Both the position numbers and the translations under genes were made by a program. The notes below the pieces were generated by a model. It had not been told where the DNA came from, made no database searches, and saw only the letters and a list, made by a program, of their open reading frames with translations. DNA of 64,000 bases from contig NZ_CAGY01000001.1 in assembly GCF_000308055.1 (NCBI RefSeq), positions 620,001-684,000 of the forward strand, read 5' to 3'. The DNA comes from Actinomyces sp. ph3 (lineage in GTDB: Bacteria > Actinomycetota > Actinomycetes > Actinomycetales > Actinomycetaceae). Within the stretch, counting starts at the first letter, position 1. The number at the start of each line of letters is the position of its first letter. Shown piece by piece: positions 51,478 to 59,559 of this stretch.

Positions 51478-52821
51478 CTACTCAAAGAGCTTTTGACCAA
51501 CATAGGTGTCAGTTTCTTTGACGCCCGGGAACATGAGGTACACGCCTGAGGCCAAGTGCTGGAGGTACTCGGTCAGTTGATCGCTCTTCATCTTCGCCAA
51601 AACGGGAATGAAACCCTCAGCGGGGTTACGAACGTAGGCAATGAAGAACAGGCCAGCATCCAAGCGCCCCAGGTAGTCCACACCTTCAAGGTAGTTGTAT
51701 CCACGGCGCAGCATACGCCGCCCCGAGTTGTTATTTGGGTTCATCATGGCAACATGCGAATCGGGAGCGATTGCCAGCCCTGAAGATCCAACGGTGGGAT
51801 TTCCTTGCTGTCCTTCCTTCGCGAAATCTGGATTGGTGAATTCTTCACCGCCCGACAGCGGTGCGCCGTGGATCTTGTCGCGCCCGATGATCTGTTCTTG
51901 TTCAGCCAGGACCAGTTCGTCCCACACTTCCATCATCATCTTGATCTTGCGCACGCACATGTAGGATCCACCGGCTGCCCAAGAACCTTGATCATCCCCA
52001 GCTTGGATCCACAAGTGCTTATCGAGTTCCGACTGGGAATCCTCAGCCTTGATGTTGGAGGTTCCGTCCTTGAAGCCAAAAAGATTACGAGGCGTTTCCT
52101 GGGACTTTGAGGTCGAGGAAGTTCGTCCATAGCCCAGTTGCGTCCAACGCATGGTCGCGCGACCAAATGCGATACGCGTGAGGTTGTGAAGGGCGTGGAG
52201 ATTGACCATGGGGTCTTCGGAACAGGCCTGGATGATGAGGTCTCCACCGCCGCGCTTGGGGTCGAGCTTTTCTGCTGCCATGGGAGGAATTCCATCACGC
52301 AGGGCAACGGGAAGTTTATCGCCAAGACCAAAGCGATCTCGGCCCTCGTCATCGATGAACAAGGTTTTGCCAACCCCGAAGGTGATGGTGAGGCCTGCAG
52401 GACCAAGCCCCATCGATTCACCGGTATCGGCCGGCGCCTTCGTCAGGGAAGTTGTGTAGTCCTTGACGAGTTCGCCATGAGTCAGGCGTTCAGCGGCCAA
52501 GGTCCAGTCTTGGAGAAGCTCAATGAGCGTATCACGGTTCGTAGTCGTTAAGTCGAATGCGGCAGTGTGCATCTGCTGCTGAGCTGGGGTAATGATTCCC
52601 TGCTGATGTTCACCACGGAACTCGTAGGTCTTCTTCATGACATCGGAATCGATGCCATCACCCGCGTGGCGACCGAGGGCAAATCCGCCGCCACCGCCCA
52701 GCCCAAGGGTAAGTGCGCCGAGGCCGGCTAATCCTAAAAATTGGCGACGCGAGAGTCCTTCTTTGGTGCCCTCGTGATCGGCATTGCCATTGTTTTCAGC
52801 TGCTTCGTGATGCTGAGTCAT
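51478..52821 (-). CDS. efeB: EfeB, deferrochelatase/Dyp-type peroxidase
   Basis: 447 residues. A twin-arginine signal is clear (EGLSRRQFLGLAGLGALTLGLGGGGGFALG), so the folded haem protein is exported by Tat, whose genes lie 3 kb away. The Dyp-peroxidase motif is NLFGFKDGTSNI (GxxDG) near residue 240, with the proximal haem His in the C-terminal half (IAPDSHVAMMNP) and RRGYNYLEGVDYLGRLDAGLFFIAYVRNPAEGF as the closing signature. It oxidises Fe2+ for EfeU or takes iron from haem. It forms the third part of EfeUOB. Confidence 0.95.
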   Translation of the reverse strand: MTQHHEAAENNGNADHEGTKEGLSRRQFLGLAGLGALTLGLGGGGGFALGRHAGDGIDSDVMKKTYEFRGEHQQGIITPAQQQMHTAAFDLTTTNRDTLIELLQDWTLAAERLTHGELVKDYTTSLTKAPADTGESMGLGPAGLTITFGVGKTLFIDDEGRDRFGLGDKLPVALRDGIPPMAAEKLDPKRGGGDLIIQACSEDPMVNLHALHNLTRIAFGRATMRWTQLGYGRTSSTSKSQETPRNLFGFKDGTSNIKAEDSQSELDKHLWIQAGDDQGSWAAGGSYMCVRKIKMMMEVWDELVLAEQEQIIGRDKIHGAPLSGGEEFTNPDFAKEGQQGNPTVGSSGLAIAPDSHVAMMNPNNNSGRRMLRRGYNYLEGVDYLGRLDAGLFFIAYVRNPAEGFIPVLAKMKSDQLTEYLQHLASGVYLMFPGVKETDTYVGQKLFE

Positions 52822-52860
52822 GACTGGGTCCTTAAATGACAGATGGATTTTGATGATGCG

Positions 52861-52899
52861 GTTGGGCGTGGCACCCCTCCGAAGTGCGCCACGCCCAAC
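52861..52899 (-). terminator. hairpin between efeO and efeB
   Basis: GTTGGGCGTGGC and its complement GCCACGCCCAAC around a 15-base loop, 17 bases after the efeO stop. As in the siderophore operon, a hairpin sits after the binding-protein gene and may set relative amounts of the products. Confidence 0.6.
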
Positions 52900-52915
52900 T
52901 CGCTGTGTTCAGTAA

Positions 52916-54115
52916 TTACTGAACGATTGCTGCGGTCAGCTGAGCCAAGGGAAGGCGCAGCGCGTTGACCTTGTCGGAAAGAGCCTTGCGGCCAGCTTCG
53001 TCGATGGTGTCGTAAGAGACGTAACCGTCGCCGTCCTTGTGCTTATCGAGCTCGTGCTGAAGCTCGGTGAAGGCATCGGAGATCTTTCCTGCCAGCTTGG
53101 GGTCCTTTGCCTTCGCAAGATCTTCAACCTCGCCGTATGCAACCTTGGCGCCTTCGACGTTTGCAACGAAGTCATACAGATCAGTGTGAGAGAAGGCTTC
53201 TTCTTCACCGGTGATCTTCGTGGTGGCAACCTCTTCAAGCAGCGAGATCGCGCCGTTGGAAATATCGGAGAGCGAGATCTTGAAGTTGTCGGAGTAGACC
53301 AGATCGTAGAGCTTTTGAGTATCCTCAACCAGCTTGTCAGCCATCTTCGAACGTTGATCCTCATTCAGGCCTTGGTAGCCATCCGGGCGCCACAGGTCTT
53401 TTTCGATCGCGTGCCAACCGGTCCATTCTCCGTCCGCGCCTTCTTCCTGCCAGTCAGCTTCGCGCTGGTCAAGAGCGGGGTCAATGTCGCCAAAGGCCTC
53501 GGCAGTGGGCTCAATGCGCTCGTAGTACATACGCGCGGGAGCGTATGCCTTGCGAGCCGAATCGAAGTCACCCTTCTTGTACAGCTCGGCGAAGGACTTG
53601 GTTTGCTCCAGGAGCTGACCGGACTGATCACGGACGTATGCGGTGTAGTTGGTGACGGCGGCATCGATCTGTGCCTTCTCGTCCGAGCTGACCTCGACGG
53701 GCTTTCCGGAGTCGGTCACGGTGAACTCAGTGGCGCCAACAAGTGCACCAACCATGTTCTTCTTGCAGGCGGTGAAGTACTTTCCGGGCTGCAGAGTCAC
53801 GGTGTAGTCAACTGAGGTTCCGGGGCCCAAGTTTTCGCGCTCGCCGACAATGCGGAGCTTGTCTTCTGCAAGGATTTCGAACTCATTGCGAACGGTTCCG
53901 TTGTTCGTCAGCTTGAAGTTCACGACGCCGGAAGGCACGCTTGCAGCAGAGACCTTACAGGTGTCATCGGTGATGGTCACGCTCAGGGGAGCGTCGCTTG
54001 CGCCCGCACTTCCCGAGGCCGAAGAACTTGAGGGGTTGTTGGCAACACATGCGCTCAAACCCAGTGCTGAAACAGCCGCAATTCCAATAACGAGGCGCGT
54101 GCGGGAGGCGTTCAT
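52916..54115 (-). CDS. efeO: EfeO, iron uptake lipoprotein with cupredoxin and M75 domains
   Basis: 399 residues from the ATG at 54115, which overlaps the efeU stop as ATGA; the longer frame is not real. The lipobox is LSAC. The first domain (about residues 45-135) is cupredoxin-like (LSVTITDDTCKVSAASVPSGVVNFKLTNNGTVRNEFEIL, then GKYFTACKKNMVG). The second is the M75/imelysin-like helical domain with the metal motif HAIE in GEWTGWHAIEKDLW (about residue 250) and DLYDFVANVEGAK later. It binds periplasmic-side iron and hands it to EfeU. The full EfeO architecture supports ferrous/ferric high-affinity uptake. Confidence 0.95.
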   Translation of the reverse strand: MNASRTRLVIGIAAVSALGLSACVANNPSSSSASGSAGASDAPLSVTITDDTCKVSAASVPSGVVNFKLTNNGTVRNEFEILAEDKLRIVGERENLGPGTSVDYTVTLQPGKYFTACKKNMVGALVGATEFTVTDSGKPVEVSSDEKAQIDAAVTNYTAYVRDQSGQLLEQTKSFAELYKKGDFDSARKAYAPARMYYERIEPTAEAFGDIDPALDQREADWQEEGADGEWTGWHAIEKDLWRPDGYQGLNEDQRSKMADKLVEDTQKLYDLVYSDNFKISLSDISNGAISLLEEVATTKITGEEEAFSHTDLYDFVANVEGAKVAYGEVEDLAKAKDPKLAGKISDAFTELQHELDKHKDGDGYVSYDTIDEAGRKALSDKVNALRLPLAQLTAAIVQ

Positions 54116-54984
54116 TTCTCTCCTTGTGAGGTGTAGTGTTGTGAGCCGATCATCCCGGAACGCACCAGGAAAAGCGGCAGAATAATGACGATGTAGAGCA
54201 CCCAGCCAATAAGCTGCAGGTGGGTGGGTGCGGCATTGACGTTGAACATTGCTTCCAGAAGCGTCCACCACCACGTGGAGGTGGTCAGCCACGAATAGAC
54301 CGAGCCATCTAGGTATGCGGTGATGTCATAGATGGGGGTTCCCCATCCCGGAATCACCGAGGCTTCCTGAAGATCGCCGATACCGTAGGAAACGATTCCT
54401 GCAGCGACGAAAATCAGAAGAAGACCGGTGATATTGAAGAAGATTGAAAGGTTAATTCGAGCTGCACCGGTGTAGATGAGCCAGCCGATGATAACGGCAA
54501 CCACAAGTCCGGTCACAACGCCAAGAGCGGGCGCTGCAATTGCATTTTCGGCAGAAGATTTGATTGTCGCCCATACGAAGAGCGCGGTTTCAATGCCTTC
54601 CCGCGCAACTGCAATAAAGGCAATCCATACAACTCCCCACTCCGAGCCAGATGCAAGTTGTGCTGCCGTATCCTCACGAAGCTTGCGCGCAAATTGACGC
54701 GAATTTGAACTCATCCAGAGGATCATCCAGGTCACCATAGCGACCGCAACAAGCGAGAGCGTTCCTCCCAGAATTTCCTGCGCCTGGAATGACAGCGTGT
54801 AGGGCCCCCAGGTCATGATCGCACCAACGCTTAAGGGCAGCGCTGCGGCAATGATGACGCCAAACCAAACTTTGGGGAGCAGGTTCCTGCGTCCAACCTT
54901 CACCAGGTATGCCGCTACAACTCCGACGATCAGTGCGGCTTCGACACCCTCTCTGAGGGCAATCAGGAAGTTCGCGAGGAACAT
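54112..54984 (-). CDS. efeU: EfeU, FTR1-family high-affinity iron permease
   Basis: 290 residues, seven helices. The two REGVEAAL-type iron motifs are LIALREGVEAALIVGVVAAYL at the N-terminus and FIAVAREGIETALFVW in the middle, both with the Arg-Glu-Gly-Glu pattern that binds Fe3+ in FTR1/EfeU. It starts with GGGAG upstream and is the first gene of efeUOB plus methyltransferase and cupin. An IdeR-like box lies 50 bases upstream. The gene is intact, so the system should be functional. Confidence 0.95.
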   Translation of the reverse strand: MFLANFLIALREGVEAALIVGVVAAYLVKVGRRNLLPKVWFGVIIAAALPLSVGAIMTWGPYTLSFQAQEILGGTLSLVAVAMVTWMILWMSSNSRQFARKLREDTAAQLASGSEWGVVWIAFIAVAREGIETALFVWATIKSSAENAIAAPALGVVTGLVVAVIIGWLIYTGAARINLSIFFNITGLLLIFVAAGIVSYGIGDLQEASVIPGWGTPIYDITAYLDGSVYSWLTTSTWWWTLLEAMFNVNAAPTHLQLIGWVLYIVIILPLFLVRSGMIGSQHYTSQGEK

Positions 54985-55033
54985 TTATCTCCCAACCGAA
55001 TGATTTACGACAACCATTCATAACCTAATTAAC

Positions 55034-55052
55034 TGAACTTAGGATAACCTGT
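55034..55052 (-). promoter_or_regulatory. IdeR/DtxR-type iron box of efeUOB
   Basis: On the reverse strand ACAGGTTATCCTAAGTTCA matches 12 of 19 positions of the iron box consensus, including the AGGTTA and CTAA cores. It lies 50-68 bases before the efeU start. A further TTAGGTTA half-site lies between it and the gene at about 55021-55028. Confidence 0.6.
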
Positions 55053-55150
55053 GTTACCTATGTACGCCCCCTTTCGTTGTCTTTCTCACGCTAAACAGAC
55101 GAAAGGCGGTGTAGGCTCATCCCAGGAATGCCGCCCAAGAAGGAGAAAAC

Positions 55151-55351
55151 ATGCGTCCCATCCACTGGATCATCGTCTTGATCGTTGTCCTTGTTCTTTT
55201 TGGCGCTCAAAAGCTCCCCGACTTGGCGCGATCCATCGGCAAGAGCGCAAAAATCCTCAAAGAGGAAATGAACGACCTGTCTCAAGACTCCTCATCCACC
55301 AGCGAGCAGACATCTACGTCTGAGCCTGAAAACACAGATTCGTCGAAGTAA
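55151..55351 (+). CDS. tatA: twin-arginine translocase subunit TatA
   Basis: 66 residues. One N-terminal helix (HWIIVLIVVLVLFGAQKLPDLARSIGKSAKIL) includes the FGAQKLPDLARSIG hinge and amphipathic helix that define TatA, followed by an acidic Ser/Thr tail. AAGGAG precedes the ATG. It forms the pore with TatC, 37 bases downstream. It diverges from the iron operon whose EfeB is a Tat client. Confidence 0.93.
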   Translation: MRPIHWIIVLIVVLVLFGAQKLPDLARSIGKSAKILKEEMNDLSQDSSSTSEQTSTSEPENTDSSK

Positions 55352-55388
55352 TTCCCCTCTCAACGCGCCATCATTTCGCTGCGAACCA

Positions 55389-56168
55389 ATGACCCGGGCT
55401 GATTCTGACGCATATATGTCATTGACGCGCCACCTCCTCGAGCTGCGCGCGCGGCTTCTGCTCAGTCTTGCAGGCATCCTCGTTGGAGCAATCGGCGCGT
55501 GGTTCCTCTACACTCCGGCAACCACGTGGCTCACGCGTCCACTCGCCTCAGCCGGGGCCTCGGGAATCAACTTCCGCACAATCATCGGCCCCTTTTCGAC
55601 CCACATCACCTTCGCGCTCTGGGCAGGCTTCATCCTGACAACTCCGTGGTGGCTGACCCAACTCTGGCTCTTCATCGCCCCCGCTCTGACGCGCACGGAA
55701 AAACGACGCACCGCACTGATCGCAATTCCCAGCGCGATTCTTTTCCTTGCGGGAGTCGCCTCGGCGCTGTGGTTTCTCCCCCACGCGGTCAGCCTTTTAC
55801 TTTCTGAGCTTCCCCAAGGCACCTCCGCGCTGCTGGATTTTGATTCCTATATCAGCTTCGTCGTGATCCTGACCTTGGTGATCGGCGCGTCGTTCCTTTT
55901 CCCCATGATCATTATTGGGATTCACGCCTTGGGACTTGCCTCAACTGGGCAGATCCTTCGCCATTGGCGCTGGGCTGTTGTGGGGGCGACCGTCTTCGCC
56001 GCGATTACAAATCCGCTTCCCGACCTGTGGTCGATGATTCTTCAGATGTGCGCGCTTCTGGCTCTGTATTTTGGGGCGATTGGGGTGTGCTGGCTGCGCG
56101 ATCTTCTTGCGCGGCGCCGTCAGCGTAAGCGCGAAGCTGCGCCATCGCTTGATCCGACTGCTGCCTGA
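55389..56168 (+). CDS. tatC: twin-arginine translocase subunit TatC
   Basis: 259 residues, six helices. The N-terminal signature reads MSLTRHLLELRARLLLSLAGI (commonly HL-ELR-RL), and INFRTIIGPFSTHITFALWAGFILTTPWWLTQLWLFIAPALTRTEKR holds the F-P--Q-W-F-APGL-region. ITNPLPDLWSMILQMCALLALYF is the sixth helix segment. It binds the twin-arginine signal. The 3' end (56005-56168) overlaps a tatB gene on the opposite strand. A weak ribosome site precedes the ATG at 55389, and an ATG nine codons on is an alternative. Confidence 0.95.
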   Translation: MTRADSDAYMSLTRHLLELRARLLLSLAGILVGAIGAWFLYTPATTWLTRPLASAGASGINFRTIIGPFSTHITFALWAGFILTTPWWLTQLWLFIAPALTRTEKRRTALIAIPSAILFLAGVASALWFLPHAVSLLLSELPQGTSALLDFDSYISFVVILTLVIGASFLFPMIIIGIHALGLASTGQILRHWRWAVVGATVFAAITNPLPDLWSMILQMCALLALYFGAIGVCWLRDLLARRRQRKREAAPSLDPTAA

Positions 56169-56310
56169 ACGAGGCGGTGAGCGCTTGGTAGCGCCTGTGC
56201 ACATCAATGATGCGCCGCGCTGCTTCACTCATTCCTTTGGGGCCTAGAACCGCAAGGACGACCACAGCGATGATGATCGCTTCGGGTCCACTGATTCCAA
56301 GAAAGTCCAT
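56005..56310 (-). CDS. tatB: twin-arginine translocase subunit TatB
   Basis: 101 residues from the ATG at 56310 (MDFLGISGPEAIIIAVVVLAVLGPKGMSEAARRI). The short helix followed by LGPKGM or LGPE-LP-A is the TatB hinge, and HRRYQALTASFRQQSDQAMAQLRAY is its amphipathic helix; the tail is Glu, Ser and Thr rich. It overlaps the 3' end of tatC by 164 bases on the opposite strand and starts two bases beyond the MFS stop, with a purine-rich AAGTGAAG site that spans that stop. So it is expressed with the MFS gene and not with tatAC. Confidence 0.85.
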   Translation of the reverse strand: MDFLGISGPEAIIIAVVVLAVLGPKGMSEAARRIIDVHRRYQALTASFRQQSDQAMAQLRAYADGAAQEDRAASTPQSPQNTEPEARTSEESSTTGREADL

Positions 56311-56314
56311 GTCT

Positions 56315-57565
56315 TCACTTTTGCACGCGTAGCTGCCTGGGGGCAAGCACAAGGGAGCTTGCCATCAATGCAAGGCCCGCGGTGGGAATGACCAGCATTG
56401 CTGCCAGCAGAGACGTGTGCTGAACCAAAACACCGACAAGAGGCGGTGCGACAAGAAAAGCCAAGCGCCCCAACCAAGAGACAATCGTGAGGCCAACCGC
56501 GGGATCCATTCCGCGGATATCGTGAGCGGCGTTGTAGGCCAGAGGTACCGAGGCCGAGGCACCAATTCCCGCCGTCGCAAAACCGAACAGCAGGGCTGGG
56601 GTTGTTCCGATGAGCAGTCCGCCTCCCATCCCGATAAGGATGAGCGCTCCCCCACCCGCTACGACTGCGCGCGGGCCAAATCTTCCGACCAAGGGATCTG
56701 CAATAAAGCGTCCCAGAGCATGAGTCGATAACAGGACAACATATCCACTTCCCGCGAGCGCCGCGCCTGTCTTTGCGTAATCACGCATAAAAAGCGTCGC
56801 CCAGCTAGATCCGGCATCCTCGATGAGCATTCCAGAAATACACAAAACAACAAGCAATCCCAAAACAATCGCTGGCGCCAAGGGACGAGTTCGAACACGA
56901 GAGAGATCCTCTCGATCTGTTTCTTCTGAGTTGTCAGGATCTGCGCCGGGAAGGGTAAAGGGAAGAACAAGTAATCCAAGTGCAATGCAGCCCAAAGAGG
57001 CAATGAGGGTGTGGGCCAGAAGCGAAATGTGCAAGGCGGTCGTGAGAATTCCAAAGCCTCCACCCGCAGCCGCACCCACGGACCACATCCCGTGGAATGA
57101 ACTGATGATTGGGCGGCGATATTCACGTTGCAGACGCAAGCCCTGCATATTTTGTGCGACATCCACCAGAGAATCACTGCAGCCATTCAAGAAGAATCCG
57201 CACGCAAGAAGCAGATACAACGAGACTGAGAGAAGAGAATCGTTGGAAACTAGGGGACGCAGAGTCGCACTCAGGCCAATTGTCAGTACCGCGATTCCGA
57301 TCCCAATTGTCAAAAGTGAGGCCGCAATACGTGATGTTAAGCGGCGAACAACCTTCGCAGCGAATGGGCCAGCAAGAATTCCTCCCAGCGATGATAGAGC
57401 GATCGTGGCGCCGTAAACACTTGCCGAGAGGCCAAACACATCCTTGATTTCTGGGAAGCGAAGCACCAAGCTCCCAATAAGAAGCCCATTGGTGAAGAAC
57501 AGCGCGCAGATTGCCACGCGCGCTTTTCTCCTGCGAGAGTGCGTGTGTTCTGGCATCATCGTCAC
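56315..57565 (-). CDS. MFS transporter (YbjJ-like)
   Basis: 416 residues, 12 helices. The N-half starts RVAICALFFTNGLLIGSLVLRFPEIKDVFGLSASVYGATIALSSLGGILAGPFAAKVVRRLTSR, a YbjJ/MFS pattern with the loop 2-3 Arg motif, and CGFFLNGCSDSLVDVAQNMQGLRLQREYRRPIISSFHGMWSVGAAAGGGFGIL marks the fourth and fifth helices. The substrate is unknown. It runs into tatB with no gap, so the two genes form one unit. Composition is that of the core of the window. Confidence 0.88.
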   Translation of the reverse strand: MTMMPEHTHSRRRKARVAICALFFTNGLLIGSLVLRFPEIKDVFGLSASVYGATIALSSLGGILAGPFAAKVVRRLTSRIAASLLTIGIGIAVLTIGLSATLRPLVSNDSLLSVSLYLLLACGFFLNGCSDSLVDVAQNMQGLRLQREYRRPIISSFHGMWSVGAAAGGGFGILTTALHISLLAHTLIASLGCIALGLLVLPFTLPGADPDNSEETDREDLSRVRTRPLAPAIVLGLLVVLCISGMLIEDAGSSWATLFMRDYAKTGAALAGSGYVVLLSTHALGRFIADPLVGRFGPRAVVAGGGALILIGMGGGLLIGTTPALLFGFATAGIGASASVPLAYNAAHDIRGMDPAVGLTIVSWLGRLAFLVAPPLVGVLVQHTSLLAAMLVIPTAGLALMASSLVLAPRQLRVQK

Positions 57566-57600
57566 TCTCCTATGAGCGCTTCGGGTTTCCCTTTTAATAT

Positions 57601-57745
57601 CTACCGGATAGTAGCAGCCATTTCAGGAAGGAAGCTCATCGCCTGAACAACCAATCCGGATGCTTGTTCATAACCGGAGGCACTGGGGTGGAAACCATCA
57701 CTAGCCCAAAAGTCTGAAACCAGCTCTGCGTGTGCGACATCAACA
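57601..57745 (-). pseudogene. SGNH hydrolase C-terminal relic
   Basis: The reverse frame ends DFVDVAHAELVSDFWASDGFHPSASGYEQASGLVVQAMSFLPEMAATIR, which is the last block of an SGNH/GDSL hydrolase with the catalytic Asp and His in SDGFHPSASGY. The sequence upstream of about 57745 belongs to a different gene on the other strand, so the rest of the enzyme is gone. Composition of this piece matches the core of the window. Confidence 0.6.
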
Positions 57746-58071
57746 AAATCGCCGAGGGCGCTCTCGTCGTCTCCTCCGTCGATGAGGCGCTTCAGATCGC
57801 TCGCGAGGAAACGGCGCGTACGGACGCCCCCTACATCTGGATCACGGGCGGGGCTCAGCTCTACGCGCAGACCCTTCCCCTCCTGGACGAGGCCGTGGTG
57901 ACCGACCTGGAGCTGGACGTGGCCGCGAGCGCTCCCGAGGGATCGACCTTCGTATACGCGCCGCCGCTGGATCCGGCGCTGTGGCGCAGGGACGAGGAGC
58001 GCAGTGACGCGCAGTGGCGTGAGCGCTCCGGGGACGCTCGCTGGAAGGTGAGCACCTGGGTGCAGCGCTAA
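57740..58071 (+). pseudogene. folA: truncated dihydrofolate reductase (C-terminal part)
   Basis: From about 57740 the + frame reads KIAEGALVVSSVDEALQIAREETARTDAPYIWITGGAQLYAQTLPLLDEAVVTDLELDVAAS. This is the second half of DHFR, where ITGGAQLY is the adenosine-loop motif and T-L-L the following strand. The end GDARWKVSTWVQR is the last strand. The N-terminal half with the substrate and NADPH start (VWA---GVIG, W-S-P) is missing. The joint with the reverse SGNH relic is at about 57740, and GC rises sharply here. Confidence 0.7.
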
Positions 58072-58104
58072 GCGACGCTCCCCCCGCTTCGATACCTGTC
58101 CGGC

Positions 58105-58131
58105 AAGGCCCCGCGCATCGCGCGGGGCCTT
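58105..58131 (+). terminator. terminator after the truncated folA
   Basis: AAGGCCCCGCGC and its complement around a three-base loop, 33 bases after the fragment's stop and 16 bases before the next gene. Confidence 0.75.
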
Positions 58132-58147
58132 CGTCGTAGGATGCACT

Positions 58148-59482
58148 GTGCCCTCATCACCTTTGCTGACGAATCCGACGCTGCGCGCGCTCGTGGCGAT
58201 CGCGCTGTTTACGTACACGGCGCAGAACATGCTCAACGTGTCGATCGCTCCCCTGTCGCGCGCTCTGAACCTGCCCGAGTGGATCGTGGGCGCGGCCGTG
58301 TCCTTGGCGGCCGCCGCGGTGACGGCGCTCAGCCAGTTCTGGGGGCGCCGCTCGATCGCCTGGGGGCGCAGGCGCGTCATCCTGTTGGCGCTGTTCTTGG
58401 CACTCACGGCGGGCACGCTCTTTTCCGCGGCTGTGTGGGCGCGAGCGGCCGGTTACATCGGCGCTTTCCTCGCGGCGGGCGCCATCATGGCGGCGCGCGG
58501 CCCCTTCTTCGGAGCGGCCGTCGCGGCTATCCCGCCGACGGGCCAGGCCCTCGTCGCCGAGGTGACCCCCGACGAGACCTCGCGCGTGCGCGGCACGTCC
58601 GCGTTTTCCGGTACGATCAACCTGTCAGTCATGGTCGGCTCCCTCGTCTCCTCGGCACTGGGAGCCTGCTGGATCTTCGGCCCCGTGCACGCCACCCCGA
58701 TTTTCGTCCTCATCGCCCTGGCCATCGCCCTGTTCTGGCTGCCCCGCGACGGAGCATCGACGCGCCCAAGGAGGAGCCTGCCCCGCCTGACGGCCAGGAA
58801 CACGGAATCCGAGCAAGCGGCCCCGGCCTCGTCGACTGAACCGGTGACAAATTACGCGAGCGGTGCGACGGCCACCACCGACCTACCCCCGCGCGTGCGG
58901 TGGACCGACCGGCGCATCGCCCCGTGGATCGCTTCGGTGTTCGGCATCTACTTTGCGAACGGCGTCGTTCAGATCACGATGGGTTTTCTCGTCCAGGATC
59001 GCGGCGGACTCGATCCCACGCCCGCCGTCTCCGTGACCGCCCTCATGCTGCTGGCCAACGCCGCTGGCGCCATGCTCATGCAGCTGATCGTCGTGCCGCG
59101 CCTGGGGTGGAGTCCGCGCAGACTGCTGCGCGCCGGCATGACGCTCGCCCTCGTGGCCCTCACGTGCCTGACGATCGCGCCGTCGCTGTGGGCGCTGGCT
59201 GTCTCAACGTTCGCGATGGGCGTCGCCTCGGGCATGGCCTCCCCCGGCTACTCGGCGGGCGCATCCCTGGCGGTGAGCGCACGCGAGCAGGGCGGCATCG
59301 CCGGCGTCATCAACGCGACCGGCGCGATCACGTGGATCGTGGCCCCCGTGAGCGCCACGGCCCTGTACGGCTGGATGCCGCTGTCGCCCTTCGCGCTGGC
59401 ACTCTCACTGGTCGCGCTGTCGTGCGCGTGCGCCTGGTGGCTCCTGCACCGAGCGGACATCGGGGCACGCGCGCGCGACTAG
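58148..59482 (+). CDS. MFS transporter
   Basis: 444 residues from a GTG. Twelve helices are predicted: [66 protein letters not shown] holds helices 1-2 and the motif A loop ([13 protein letters not shown]). A disordered loop (about residues 205-255) separates the halves. The second half ends in [40 protein letters not shown], the pattern of drug:H+ antiporters. Export of drugs or small metabolites is likely. The gene and the folA fragment share a much higher GC content than genes on either side, which suggests they arrived together. Confidence 0.87.
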   Translation: MPSSPLLTNPTLRALVAIALFTYTAQNMLNVSIAPLSRALNLPEWIVGAAVSLAAAAVTALSQFWGRRSIAWGRRRVILLALFLALTAGTLFSAAVWARAAGYIGAFLAAGAIMAARGPFFGAAVAAIPPTGQALVAEVTPDETSRVRGTSAFSGTINLSVMVGSLVSSALGACWIFGPVHATPIFVLIALAIALFWLPRDGASTRPRRSLPRLTARNTESEQAAPASSTEPVTNYASGATATTDLPPRVRWTDRRIAPWIASVFGIYFANGVVQITMGFLVQDRGGLDPTPAVSVTALMLLANAAGAMLMQLIVVPRLGWSPRRLLRAGMTLALVALTCLTIAPSLWALAVSTFAMGVASGMASPGYSAGASLAVSAREQGGIAGVINATGAITWIVAPVSATALYGWMPLSPFALALSLVALSCACAWWLLHRADIGARARD

Positions 59483-59559
59483 GACGAGTGCCCCACACCT
59501 CACAGCGCGCGCGGCGCTATCCTAGGAGGGTACGTAAGCCCTACGCGAAGGAGCCACCT

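Noticed and set aside
58900-59559. N-terminal extension of fumC by 220 residues
   Set aside because: It overlaps the MFS gene in another frame and is Arg/His-rich; fumC homology begins at the GTG at 59560.
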